Assembly (NCBI RefSeq): GCF_050596425.1
Contig: NZ_CP192292.1
Span: 4,712,001 to 4,776,000 of the forward strand
Direction of reading: 5' to 3'
DNA: 64,000 nt
Source of the DNA: G963665925 sp050596425
GTDB taxonomy: Bacteria > Bacillota > Clostridia > Peptostreptococcales > Acidaminobacteraceae
The position numbers and the translations under genes were made by a program. The notes under the pieces are model-generated. The model ran no database searches. It saw only the letters and a program-made list of their open reading frames with translations, and was not told the DNA's origin. Position 1 is the stretch's first letter. Every line of letters begins with the position of its first letter. Positions 43,596 to 52,647 of this stretch are shown here, in pieces.

Positions 43596-45599
43596 ATGAA
43601 AATAGCACTGACGGGAAATCCCAATAGTGGTAAAACCACTTTATTCAATGCCATTACAGGCAAGATTGAACATGTCGGCAACTGGGCAGGTGTTACTGTT
43701 GATAAAAAGGAAGGCGAAATCAAGGCCAATATAAATAAAACAGGAACTGCAATAACAGCGGTCGATCTACCCGGGGCCTACTCCATGTCTCCATTCACAT
43801 CTGAGGAGAGCATTACGAGTGAGTTCGTAAAAAATGAATCTCCAGATGTCATTATTAACATTGTTGATGCAACAAATCTAAGTCGAAGTCTTTTCTTCAC
43901 AACACAGCTTCTTGAACTTGATATTCCGGTTGTTGTAGCGCTTAACAAGAGTGACCTAACAAAGAAAAAGCAAACGTCCATTGATGTTAAACAATTAAGT
44001 GACAAGCTTGGTTGCCCTGTTATTGAAACCATTTCAACAAAGGGGAGCGACAATGGTCTATCAAAGCTTATCACTAAGGCGGTAGAATGTGCGGGTCAGG
44101 GGCAAAAATCTCCATTCACATCAAGTTCTGTTGACTTGTCAAGCAAAGCATCCGTTGAAGCTTCTGATAAAAAACGATTCAATTTTGTTAAGAAGATTGT
44201 TGCATCTGTTGAAAAACGCAAAATAAGTAGCAGTGCACAAACAAAGCAAGACACAGTGGACAGGATTCTTGCACATAAGGTTCTTGGCCTGCCAATATTC
44301 GCAGTCATTATGTGGGCTGTATTCGCAATATCTCAGGAACATCTGGGACCCCTTGTTGCCGACACGCTTGTAGGATGGATTGATGGTCTTTACGCTATGG
44401 TTGAAAGCAGCATCGGTGAAAGTGTCTCGCCGATACTCAGTTCTCTCCTTCTTGATGGTATTATAGGTGGTGTTGGGGCTGTTGTTGGTTTCCTTCCCCT
44501 TATTATGGTTCTATTCTTCCTTCTAGCCCTTCTTGAAGATTGTGGTTACATGGCAAGAGTTGCGGTTATTATGGATAGATTCTTTAAAAAAGTTGGTCTT
44601 TCAGGTAAGTCAATCATTCCAATGGTTATTGGTACAGGTTGTGCTATCCCTGGTGTTATGGCCACTCGAACAATTAAGAACGAAAGACAAAGACGTACAA
44701 CAGCCATGCTGACACCATTTATGCCATGTGGTGCAAAGCTTCCTGTTATCGCCCTATTTGCAGGTGTATTCTTTGATGACGCCGCTTGGGTTGGAACCTC
44801 TATGTACTTTATGGGTATTGCAATTATTATCCTAGGTGCCCTTATGGTGGTTCGCATCACTGGCGAAAAGAATGCACGTTCATTCTTCATCATGGAACTA
44901 CCTGAATACAGATTCCCAAGCATTAAGCGTGCCACAGTTTCCATGTTCTCACGTGCAAAGGCATTTATCATTAAAGCTGGTACTATCATCTTACTTTGTA
45001 ATGCTGCTGTTCAAATTATGCAAACCTTCAATTGGAGCTTTGAAGTTGTGGCTGAAGGCGCAGAAAACACAAGCATTCTTGCAAGTTTAGCTTCCCCATT
45101 TGCAGTGCTTCTAATCCCACTTGGTTTTGGTGTATGGCAACTTGCAGCAGCTGCAATCACAGGCTTTATAGCAAAAGAAAATGTTGTTGGCACCCTGGCG
45201 GTTGTGTATTCAATTACCAACTTCATCGACACAGAAGAACTTGCTGTTGTTGGCGGTCAAGCTGATATTGCAAGCGTTATGGGGCTCACATCTGTTGCAG
45301 CCTTAGCTTACCTCATGTTTAACCTCTTCACACCACCATGCTTCGCAGCCATTGGCGCTATGAACTCGGAAATGGAAGATAAGAAGTGGCTGTGGGGCGG
45401 CATAGCCTTCCAGTTTGGCATGGGCTATACAGTTGCCTTCATAACATACCAGTTTGGGACGCTTCTAACATCTGGAACACTAGGTGCTGGATTCGTTCCT
45501 GGTGGTATTGCAGTGGCAGGCATGATCGCATATGTAGTGTACTTAATGAAAAAAGGTGACGAGAAAGCGACTCTACGAGTTGCATCTCAAAAGGCATAG
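43596..45599 (+). CDS. feoB: Ferrous iron transporter FeoB
   Basis: 667 residues. An N-terminal G domain with GNPNSGKTT (G1), DLPGAYSM (G3) and NKSD (G4), a helical linker to about residue 215, and a membrane domain with two Gate motifs (GYMARVAVIMDRFF; GTGCAIPGVMATRT). FeoB imports Fe(II) across the cytoplasmic membrane. Start has AGGAGG in front. It follows feoA after two operator-like palindromes, so it can have its own iron-controlled promoter, and it is coupled to the small Cys-rich gene downstream. Confidence 0.96.
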   Translation: MKIALTGNPNSGKTTLFNAITGKIEHVGNWAGVTVDKKEGEIKANINKTGTAITAVDLPGAYSMSPFTSEESITSEFVKNESPDVIINIVDATNLSRSLFFTTQLLELDIPVVVALNKSDLTKKKQTSIDVKQLSDKLGCPVIETISTKGSDNGLSKLITKAVECAGQGQKSPFTSSSVDLSSKASVEASDKKRFNFVKKIVASVEKRKISSSAQTKQDTVDRILAHKVLGLPIFAVIMWAVFAISQEHLGPLVADTLVGWIDGLYAMVESSIGESVSPILSSLLLDGIIGGVGAVVGFLPLIMVLFFLLALLEDCGYMARVAVIMDRFFKKVGLSGKSIIPMVIGTGCAIPGVMATRTIKNERQRRTTAMLTPFMPCGAKLPVIALFAGVFFDDAAWVGTSMYFMGIAIIILGALMVVRITGEKNARSFFIMELPEYRFPSIKRATVSMFSRAKAFIIKAGTIILLCNAAVQIMQTFNWSFEVVAEGAENTSILASLASPFAVLLIPLGFGVWQLAAAAITGFIAKENVVGTLAVVYSITNFIDTEELAVVGGQADIASVMGLTSVAALAYLMFNLFTPPCFAAIGAMNSEMEDKKWLWGGIAFQFGMGYTVAFITYQFGTLLTSGTLGAGFVPGGIAVAGMIAYVVYLMKKGDEKATLRVASQKA

Positions 45600-45608
45600 G
45601 TGTTTAAT

Positions 45609-45785
45609 ATGGGAAACTTTATTGTAGCTGCTATAATTTTAGCCATTCTATCTCTTTCTATTACTAAAGTGGTTATTGAGAAGAAAAACGGAGCAAAATG
45701 TATCGGTTGTCCTCATGGCGGCGGTTCTAAAAGCAGGAGTAAAAACTGCGGCTGCGATGACCCTGTAAACATTGAACTTAAATAA
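45609..45785 (+). CDS. FeoB-associated Cys-rich membrane protein
   Basis: 58 residues: one N-terminal membrane helix (FIVAAIILAILSLSITKVVI) and a short Cys-rich tail (CIGCPHGG, NCGCDD). Such proteins commonly follow feoB and may take the place of FeoC; function is not proven. The start ATG 45609 is nine bases inside the frame. It begins right after the feoB stop. Confidence 0.82.
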   Translation: MGNFIVAAIILAILSLSITKVVIEKKNGAKCIGCPHGGGSKSRSKNCGCDDPVNIELK

Positions 45786-45798
45786 ACTTATTGATATT

Positions 45799-45839
45799 AC
45801 CCCAGCTTGATTAGAAAACAATCAAGCTGGGGTTTTTTT
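45799..45839 (+). terminator. Terminator of the feo operon
   Basis: ACCCCAGCTTGATT pairs with AATCAAGCTGGGGT, followed by TTTTTT. Confidence 0.92.
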
Positions 45840-46185
45840 GAGTTCATGACAGGCACATATTTTCCCTTATTGTGCGCAATATTAGAAAACAGCCCTCCTT
45901 AAATATGATCTTCATGAATCTTTAGAAATCCCATACCGCTTGAGTAAACTGGCTTTATAGATCCAAGGTCATAATACTATATAAAAATAGTGATATTTTC
46001 ATGATTAAAGGAACACCAATACGGTATAAAAGACCTATATAAATAGCTTTCAAAGCTTACTTCCATTCGATCATTTATTATATTTTGGGAATTATACTGA
46101 ATATTTAGAAGGCATGTAAGAACTGCACTTATTATTTTGAAAGCCTGAACAATCGAAAACCGTACAATTATTAAGGAGGACTTTT
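45840..46185. other. Intergenic region before the second chemoreceptor gene
   Basis: AT-rich, no gene seen. TATACT at about 46094 could be a -10, but no matching -35 is evident. The ribosome site AAGGAGGAC precedes the chemoreceptor start. Confidence 0.4.
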
Positions 46186-48237
46186 ATGGGCAAGAAGTTA
46201 TTTGGAAAATTTGGTTTTACCGACCTTAACTTGGGTTGGAAACTAGGAATAGGTTTTGGACTCATTATTCTACTTTTGCTTGTTGTTGCCTATACAAGCA
46301 TTACAAATTTTCAGGACATTGCATATCAAGTCGAGATTAAGAACAAGACCACCCAGAGTGAAATGAACCTAGCACTTGCTAGAATAGAACAGGTTCGATT
46401 TGAAGCCGATGGTTCTTTTGAAACAGCAGATCTTGTCAACGCATATCTTGATGAGAGTGTGAACCTCGTTTCAGAAGTGGAAACCCTCATGCTTTCTCAA
46501 ACAAATAGAGAAAATGCCAATAAACTCGTCACTGCCACAGAAAACTTCAGGTCAGAGTTTAACAATTATGTGGCCCTAGAAAACGAAAAGGTTGAACAGG
46601 GCATCCAGCGCGCAAACGCTGCTGCAAATACAATTGATGCCATCAGAGAAACCCTTCTTCTTGAAACTGAATACATTCGTGGTCTATCCACGCCTGAGGA
46701 AATTCAAGCGGCATTTAGCAACTATAGACTGCTTAAAGAGGTTTTTGACGCTTACATGGAAGTTCGCATTTCTGCCAATAAATTTATTGCAACAGAAAGC
46801 GATGTGAATGCGGATTCCCTACGAGTGCATTTACAAGATACCCATAAAACACTCGATACGGTTAAAAGCACATTGAATGACCCTGCCGTACTAGAACAAG
46901 TGGACAAGGCCATTGCAGCTTTAGAATTATATGAAACAGCATTTGAAAAATACTACACTCTTGTTCAAGAGCAGCAAACAGAACAAGATGAAATGCGCAC
47001 CAGCGCTGCGGAAGCTTCAGCTCTGGCCCTTACTATTCAAGAAGGTGTAAACGGATTCATTGCCAACCTCGAAGAAAGCTCTATGAGGGGTAATATTATT
47101 ATTACAGGACTAGCGCTCGTCCTTGGCATTTTTATCTCCATTTTCATTACCCGTAGCGTTGCAAAACCTATCAACCAGATTAATGAAACCATGGACCACA
47201 TCGCATCATATGATTTGACACAGCCCTTCCCTGAAGGACTGCTTTCACGAAAAGATGAAATGGGCTCCCTCGCCACTGCCCTTAAGAAAATTCACAATAG
47301 CCTTATAGATATTATTAGGAGTCTTGCAGAAAATGCAGAACTTCTATCAGCCTCTTCGCAAGAACTTGCAAGCACCTCCGGTGTAACTGGGGAGTCGTCA
47401 ACAGAAATTGCTAGAGCGATTACAGAAATAGCCCAAGGTGCCACTGAACAGGCCAAGAGCACAGAAAGCGGTGTCTTTGAAGTAAGTGAATTGGGTGATT
47501 TAATAGAAAGCGAACAAGAACTTGTCGGCGAGCTATATACCGCTGCCAAAGAAGTGGATGCTCTCAAAGATGAAGGTCTCGTTGCCATTCAAACACTCAT
47601 AAATGAAACCAAGAAGAATTCCGAGGCTTCAGATTCTGTATACAACATTATTTTAGATACCAACAACAGTGCGGAGCGCATAGAAGAAGCCAGTCAGATG
47701 ATTAACAGCATTGCAGATCAAACAAACTTACTCGCTCTTAATGCAGCTATTGAGGCTGCACGTGCAGGTGAATCTGGACGCGGCTTTGCGGTTGTTGCCG
47801 ATGAAATAAGAGTCTTGGCAGAGCAATCTAGAAAATTCACCAGCGATATTTCTGAAACCATCCAAGACCTTATGGAAAAAGCCAATCAAGCGGTTAAAAC
47901 AATTGAGTACGCTAAAGAGATTGTTGCCACACAAACCGAGAGTGTGGACACCACAAGTTCTAAGTTCGACGGTATAAAGGTATCTGTCGATAGCATGCAA
48001 AGCATAATCGACACAATTAAAGACTCAGGACAGACAATGAACACCAAGAAAAATAGCATTGTCAGTGTGATGGAAAATCTATCATCTATCGCAGAGGAAA
48101 ATGCTGCTGGTACAGAGGAAGCATCTGCTTCTGTTGAAGAACAGACAGCATCTATTCAAGAAATTTCATCCGCGAGTCAAGAGCTTGCCAGTCTTGCTGA
48201 AGTTATGCAGAGTATCGTTGCCAAATTTACAGTTTAG
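46186..48237 (+). CDS. Methyl-accepting chemotaxis protein with helical (HBM-like) sensor
   Basis: 683 residues. Membrane segment (about 22-45), a ~250-residue all-helical extracellular domain suggestive of the helical bimodular (HBM) sensor type, second membrane segment (about 300-325), and HAMP. The signalling domain has IADQTNLLALNAAIEAARAG at its tip. In other bacteria HBM receptors sense organic acids or polyamines; here the ligand is unknown. It stands alone between the feo operon and the converging opu operon. Confidence 0.92.
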   Translation: MGKKLFGKFGFTDLNLGWKLGIGFGLIILLLLVVAYTSITNFQDIAYQVEIKNKTTQSEMNLALARIEQVRFEADGSFETADLVNAYLDESVNLVSEVETLMLSQTNRENANKLVTATENFRSEFNNYVALENEKVEQGIQRANAAANTIDAIRETLLLETEYIRGLSTPEEIQAAFSNYRLLKEVFDAYMEVRISANKFIATESDVNADSLRVHLQDTHKTLDTVKSTLNDPAVLEQVDKAIAALELYETAFEKYYTLVQEQQTEQDEMRTSAAEASALALTIQEGVNGFIANLEESSMRGNIIITGLALVLGIFISIFITRSVAKPINQINETMDHIASYDLTQPFPEGLLSRKDEMGSLATALKKIHNSLIDIIRSLAENAELLSASSQELASTSGVTGESSTEIARAITEIAQGATEQAKSTESGVFEVSELGDLIESEQELVGELYTAAKEVDALKDEGLVAIQTLINETKKNSEASDSVYNIILDTNNSAERIEEASQMINSIADQTNLLALNAAIEAARAGESGRGFAVVADEIRVLAEQSRKFTSDISETIQDLMEKANQAVKTIEYAKEIVATQTESVDTTSSKFDGIKVSVDSMQSIIDTIKDSGQTMNTKKNSIVSVMENLSSIAEENAAGTEEASASVEEQTASIQEISSASQELASLAEVMQSIVAKFTV

Positions 48238-48281
48238 TTCTCCTTAACACCTATAGCTTTCAGTATTAAAGTCCATACTTT

Positions 48282-48374
48282 AGCGAATCCTCACCATGTC
48301 CTATGTGGATATAAAAAATCAAACGTTCTATATACACTATAACGAGGATGTGGACCAGTAATTTTCAAGCACCT
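48282..48374 (-). repeat. Degenerate relative of the MITE-like repeat
   Basis: Shares the AACGTTCTATATA core and an end resembling TAATTTTCAAGCACCT with copy B, but terminal repeats are poor. Tentative. Confidence 0.35.
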
Positions 48375-48384
48375 AAGGTACAAA

Positions 48385-48416
48385 AAAGCCCCCAAAAACT
48401 TAATTTTGGGGGCTTT
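48385..48416. terminator. Bidirectional terminator
   Basis: AAAGCCCCCAAAA pairs with TTTTGGGGGCTTT between the converging chemoreceptor and opuA genes. Confidence 0.88.
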
Positions 48417-48466
48417 ATTTATTATATTATGCTAAGATCCAGTTTGATTCACCAAACTTGACATTA

Positions 48467-49342
48467 TTACTCAATCCAGCTGTTAACCAGTTCTTCATTC
48501 TCTTCCATCCACTGCTTAGCAACATCAATTGGTTCCATGTCTTCGCTATCAGCGATCATACCCATAAGACCACCAAGTTGCTGGTCATCAAGCATGAATT
48601 TTTCTAGGAAAGATGCCACTTCTGGCATGTCTTCTTTAAGACCAACTCTTGCAACTGTATGGATGTTTTCAGCTTCACCAAAGTCACCCTTTGGATCGTC
48701 TAGGAACTTAAGGTCCCAACGAGCAAACTTCCAGTGTGGCTTCCAACCAGTTACTGCAACCCACTCGCCTTCATCAACAGCTTTTTTAAGGGCTGCTGTC
48801 ATCATAGGACCTGATGAAGCCATTAGTTCAATATTAGATAGGTCATAATCAGTAATAACATTTTCAGTGGCCTTCATGATACCAGCACCTGCATCAATAC
48901 CAACGATTTGACCATCAAACTTATCAGCATTGGCATTCATTTCTTCGATCGAGTCAATATCCACATACGATGGCACAACAAGACCAATTTTTGCACCTTC
49001 AAAGTTATGACCTAAATCAACCAGTTTTTCACCGTATTCTTCCATGTATGTTTCATGTGTCAGTGGTAGCCAAGCATCCATAAATGCATCATAATCACCA
49101 GATGCCACCGATGCGAAAATTGGTGCCACATCAGCCACGGTAATTTCTACTGAATAGCCCATTTTCTCTTCAAGAACGGCTTTGGCAAGGTTTGTCATTG
49201 CAATACCTTCAGCCCAGTTCACTGCACCTAATTTAACTTCTTTACTTTCAGCAGCGCCTGAATCACCTGTTCCGCCAGCACAACCAGCCAGAACCATAGC
49301 CAGCACTACCATAATCATTCCTAATGATAAAAACCTCTTCAT
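48467..49342 (-). CDS. opuAC: Glycine betaine/proline-type ABC transporter, substrate-binding lipoprotein
   Basis: 291 residues. Signal peptide with lipobox VLAGCAGG (lipidated Cys21). The OpuAC fold shows VKLGAVNWAEGIAMTNLAKAVL, DAWLPLTHETYMEEYGEKL and GWKPHWKFARWDLKFLDDPK, where Trp residues usually form the cage for a quaternary amine. It delivers betaine-type solutes to the OpuAB permease. It is the last gene of the operon, with 13 bp after the permease gene. Proline itself is possible but less likely from the Trp-rich site. Confidence 0.9.
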   Translation of the reverse strand: MKRFLSLGMIMVVLAMVLAGCAGGTGDSGAAESKEVKLGAVNWAEGIAMTNLAKAVLEEKMGYSVEITVADVAPIFASVASGDYDAFMDAWLPLTHETYMEEYGEKLVDLGHNFEGAKIGLVVPSYVDIDSIEEMNANADKFDGQIVGIDAGAGIMKATENVITDYDLSNIELMASSGPMMTAALKKAVDEGEWVAVTGWKPHWKFARWDLKFLDDPKGDFGEAENIHTVARVGLKEDMPEVASFLEKFMLDDQQLGGLMGMIADSEDMEPIDVAKQWMEENEELVNSWIE

Positions 49343-49355
49343 ATAAATCCTCCTT

Positions 49356-50195
49356 TTAATTTTCCATTTCTCTATTTTGACCTAGAGAGTGTGTGAGTCT
49401 ATCAAGAATCATAGCCAGTATAACTATAGACAGACCACTCTCAAAACCCTTACCTATGTTAAGTTGTGTAATACCGTTGTATACTTCAAGGCCAAGACCC
49501 TTAGCACCAATCATTGCTGATATAACAACCATTGATAATGCAAGCATGATGGTTTGATTAAGACCAGCTAAAATGGTCGGCATAGCCAGTGGCAATTGAA
49601 CTTTATAAAGCAACTGTTTCTGCGTACAACCAAATGAAAGGGCTGCCTCAATAACCTCCTCCGGCACTTGACGAATACCAAGATTGGTTAGTCGTACCGC
49701 TGGTGGCATTGAGAATATAATTGTTGAAATAACCCCTGGCACAGTCCCAAGATTGAAGAACAATACTGCCGGGATCAAATAAACATACGCCGGCATTGTC
49801 TGCATGAAGTCAAGGATAGGACGAACCACCTGGTTGACATTTTCATTGCGGGCAGACCAAATGCCTGTTGGCACACCAATAAGAAGAGCAATCATTGTTG
49901 ATATGAGTACCATCGAAAGGGTAATCATAGTCTTGTCCCAGTACCCCATTAAATATATGAGCCCCAGGCCAAGAACAGTCATAACAGCCATTCTATTACT
50001 TACAAATTTAAATGCAATAAAGGCTACAAAAATAATAAGTACAAAAGCAGGAATAATTGCAAGACCTGCGTAAGTCACATCAACAAGTGACTCAATAATT
50101 AATTTAATAAATGACCATAAAGGCTTTAAGTTGACCTGCATCCAGTCAACAATATGTTCAAAACCTTCTCCAATTCTAATAATATCCATAAGCAC
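49356..50195 (-). CDS. opuAB: Glycine betaine/proline-type ABC transporter permease
   Basis: 279 residues, about seven membrane segments. Binding-protein-dependent transport signature with the EAA-type loop EAALSFGCTQKQLLYKVQLP, and PVGIWSA-like VPTGIWSARNENV. It forms the pore of the OpuA system, probably as a homodimer. It lies 3 bp after the ATPase gene and 13 bp before opuAC. Confidence 0.93.
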   Translation of the reverse strand: MLMDIIRIGEGFEHIVDWMQVNLKPLWSFIKLIIESLVDVTYAGLAIIPAFVLIIFVAFIAFKFVSNRMAVMTVLGLGLIYLMGYWDKTMITLSMVLISTMIALLIGVPTGIWSARNENVNQVVRPILDFMQTMPAYVYLIPAVLFFNLGTVPGVISTIIFSMPPAVRLTNLGIRQVPEEVIEAALSFGCTQKQLLYKVQLPLAMPTILAGLNQTIMLALSMVVISAMIGAKGLGLEVYNGITQLNIGKGFESGLSIVILAMILDRLTHSLGQNREMEN

Positions 50196-50198
50196 CTC

Positions 50199-51374
50199 CT
50201 AATACAGATTTTTAATGATTGTTGCACGAGTGACTATACCCTTAAACACATTATTCTCATCGAGAACCACAATTGGGTGCTTTGAATCCCCTGCATATGG
50301 CAACAACTCATTGATATAAGCATCTGGCGATGTCTTATGAAGCACATCATCACGAATGACTTCTCGAATGTCCTTGTCTGTTTCTTTCTTGGCTTCAATG
50401 GCCTCATCAAGGACCACAACGCCCAAGTATTTACGTTCTTTATCAAGCATAATAATTAGATCTTCATCATGCTCTTCCATAACACGTATTGCAGTACGAA
50501 GACCAGCTTTAGGGCGCAGTGTTTCAAATGGCTTTTTCATTGCCGTTTCTGCTGTAATAACCTTAGCTCTGTTGACTTCCTTAACAAACTCTTCTACGTA
50601 TAAGCTTGCAGGATTCATAAGAATTTCCTCAGGTGTACCAATTTGTACCACAGCGCCATCCTTCATTATGGCGATACGGTCACCAAGTTTAAGCGCTTCG
50701 TCAAGGTCATGGGTAATAAAGATAATTGTCTTTTTCATTTGATCTTGCAGATCCAGGATTTCATCTTGCATTTGCTTTCTGATAAGTGGATCAAGGGCGC
50801 TAAACGCCTCGTCCATAAGAATGATATCTGGGTCGTTTGCCAGGGCACGTGCGAGACCAACACGCTGCTGCATACCACCACTGAGTGCATTTGGATATGA
50901 TTCCTCGTAGCCGCCTAGACCAACGAGTTCGATACTTGATTTTGCTTTTACCTTGGCATCTTCTGAAACAACGCCCTGAACATCCAGGCCAAACGTTACA
51001 TTGTCAAGGACTGACTTATGCGGTAGAAGACCAAAGTTTTGGAATACCATTGATATTTTATTTCTTCTGATCTGAATCAGTTCATCCCTTTTAGCCTTAA
51101 GAACGTCTTCATCATCGATCAAGACTTCACCTGATGTGGGTTCAATCAAACGGTTTAAACAACGAACCAGCGTTGACTTACCACTCCCTGAAAGTCCCAT
51201 GATGACAAACAGTTCACCTTCTTCAATATCCATTGATGCGTTATACACACCAACTGTATGGCCAGTTTTTTCAAGAATTTCTAGTTTTGAAACACCTTGT
51301 TTTACAAGTTTCAAAGCACTTTTGGGTTTTGGACCAAAAATTTTCCCTAGATTTCTAATCGATACTTTTGCCAT
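50199..51374 (-). CDS. opuAA: Glycine betaine/proline-type ABC transporter ATPase with CBS domains
   Basis: 391 residues. ABC domain with Walker A GLSGSGKSTLVR, Q-loop NFGLLPHKS, signature LSGGMQQRVGLARAL, Walker B IILMDEAFSALD and H-loop ITHDLDEA. Two CBS motifs follow from about residue 285, which in OpuA-type transporters sense ionic strength or cyclic-di-AMP. Start ATG 51374 has AGGAGG five bases ahead. First gene of the operon, preceded by the leader RNA at 51547-51811. Confidence 0.93.
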   Translation of the reverse strand: MAKVSIRNLGKIFGPKPKSALKLVKQGVSKLEILEKTGHTVGVYNASMDIEEGELFVIMGLSGSGKSTLVRCLNRLIEPTSGEVLIDDEDVLKAKRDELIQIRRNKISMVFQNFGLLPHKSVLDNVTFGLDVQGVVSEDAKVKAKSSIELVGLGGYEESYPNALSGGMQQRVGLARALANDPDIILMDEAFSALDPLIRKQMQDEILDLQDQMKKTIIFITHDLDEALKLGDRIAIMKDGAVVQIGTPEEILMNPASLYVEEFVKEVNRAKVITAETAMKKPFETLRPKAGLRTAIRVMEEHDEDLIIMLDKERKYLGVVVLDEAIEAKKETDKDIREVIRDDVLHKTSPDAYINELLPYAGDSKHPIVVLDENNVFKGIVTRATIIKNLY

Positions 51375-51546
51375 AGACACCTCCTAATTACATAGTGTTT
51401 TAGCTATCCTCTTTTGTCTCTTTTGCATCTCAATGGTTGGATCTTTGCATACATTCCTTATTACAATGACATTCAAACTCAACGCAATCTATTCGATTGG
51501 TACATACCCCAATTGATGACCATTAAAATTGAATTAACAATCCAAT

Positions 51547-51811
51547 AAAAAAAGCACCCTAATTCCGTCATTTGACAGAATTAGAGTGCCTATACTTCGC
51601 TCGTAAGCTCGCATTACACCATCAACGTATTGATAGTATAGTCCATGACCCATTAGATCCTGGACAGACCCCAGTTCTATTCGTATCCTAGTTTTTCATC
51701 CACTTTTTCATATGAACTTTGCATGCTCAAACAATTCTGCGACCCCTCGAACGCATCAAGGTGCATAACTGATCTTACATGCATATTACTCAAATGGATT
51801 ACTTCACCTAC
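51547..51811 (-). ncRNA. Unassigned structured leader or small RNA upstream of opuA, with terminator
   Basis: From the promoter at 51818-51846 a ~260-nt transcript would run to a strong terminator (GCAC..TAATTC.GTCA / TGAC.GAATTA..GTGC, 51554-51589) with seven Ts. Inside are pairings CTATACT/AGTATAG (enclosing ATCAA-TACG-TTGAT), GTCCA/TGGAC and TGCATG/CATGCA. It carries no plausible protein. It does not match the glycine, ydaO (cyclic-di-AMP), T-box or cyclic-di-GMP leaders that I know. It may be a riboswitch-like attenuator of opuA or a separate small RNA. Confidence 0.55.
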
Positions 51812-51817
51812 CTTATA

Positions 51818-51846
51818 ATTATATCGAAAATAAGTCCTGAAGTCAA
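51818..51846 (-). promoter_or_regulatory. Strong promoter for the opuA leader RNA
   Basis: Minus-strand TTGACT-N17-TATAAT, near consensus. Confidence 0.85.
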
Positions 51847-52110
51847 TTACAGGGCATGGGCAAACGTTTTTTTGTACATTAAATATGTATAACGATCAAA
51901 TTATTTATTTCATTTTGTAAACAAAATCTCATTCTAAATCCAGGTCGAAAAAACATCTAAAAACAATGGTTTTTCAATGTTTATCAATTGTTTTATGTCT
52001 TTTTTTCAAAGTGTAATAATTTTCACCCCATTGAAACACAAGGCATCAATTCCATACGATAAAAAATTTTTTTAATTTTTTGTATCATCAACCCTATGTA
52101 TACAATAATT
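51847..52110. other. Intergenic region between the opuA leader promoter and the acetyltransferase gene
   Basis: Very AT-rich, with long T and A runs (about 52065-52080); no gene or recognisable site seen. Confidence 0.4.
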
Positions 52111-52647
52111 TCACCTTAATGTTTTTTTCATTAAAATCGTATTCTTCAAAGGCTTGTAGGGTGTCTCTACGAAATAACCATGTCTCTTATGAAACTGAAT
52201 GGTATTTTCAAACTTCATGGATTCAATAAAAACCTCTGATACACCGATGCTTTTCAGGTAGGCCTCCCGCTCAGAAACAATAAAATTCGCAAGGCCTTGC
52301 CCTCTATAGTCAGGGTGCACATGTAGGGATTTGGCGAAGCATCTCCCGTCCTGTCGTTTTAAAAACCCACAAGCAATTAGACGAGTGCCGTCATAAACAC
52401 ACACAAGAAAAGAGGTCACAATTAAGGTCTGTGTGGCTTCCAAGGTCTTATTGGCCTTTAAACGCATCAGGGCTTCCTGGCTATAGGCTCCATCGTTTGA
52501 CGCTTCAATGTTCATGACCACTAGGTCAGTAATGTCCTCCGCCAAGGAAAGATAGGTCTCCAGAAAATGGTCTCCACTGGAGGACATGGCGTCAGGATCG
52601 TCTTTGAAATTATCAATAAAATGAATGGTATAGTCGCGCTTCATCAT
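52111..52647 (-). CDS. GNAT family N-acetyltransferase
   Basis: 178 residues. The acetyl-CoA binding motif A appears as FAKSLHVHPDYRGQGLANFIV (R/Q-x-x-G-x-A type), followed by a family-typical VFIESMKFENTIQFHKRHGYF end. It transfers an acyl group to an amine of an unknown acceptor. It overlaps the end of the RimK-like gene by four bases, so the two are translationally coupled and may act on the same product. Confidence 0.88.
   Translation of the reverse strand: MMKRDYTIHFIDNFKDDPDAMSSSGDHFLETYLSLAEDITDLVVMNIEASNDGAYSQEALMRLKANKTLEATQTLIVTSFLVCVYDGTRLIACGFLKRQDGRCFAKSLHVHPDYRGQGLANFIVSEREAYLKSIGVSEVFIESMKFENTIQFHKRHGYFVETPYKPLKNTILMKKTLR

Noticed and set aside
51547..51811. ydaO-type cyclic-di-AMP riboswitch or T-box before opuA
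   Set aside because: The expected conserved ydaO segments and the T-box GGTGGTACCGCG sequence are not present.
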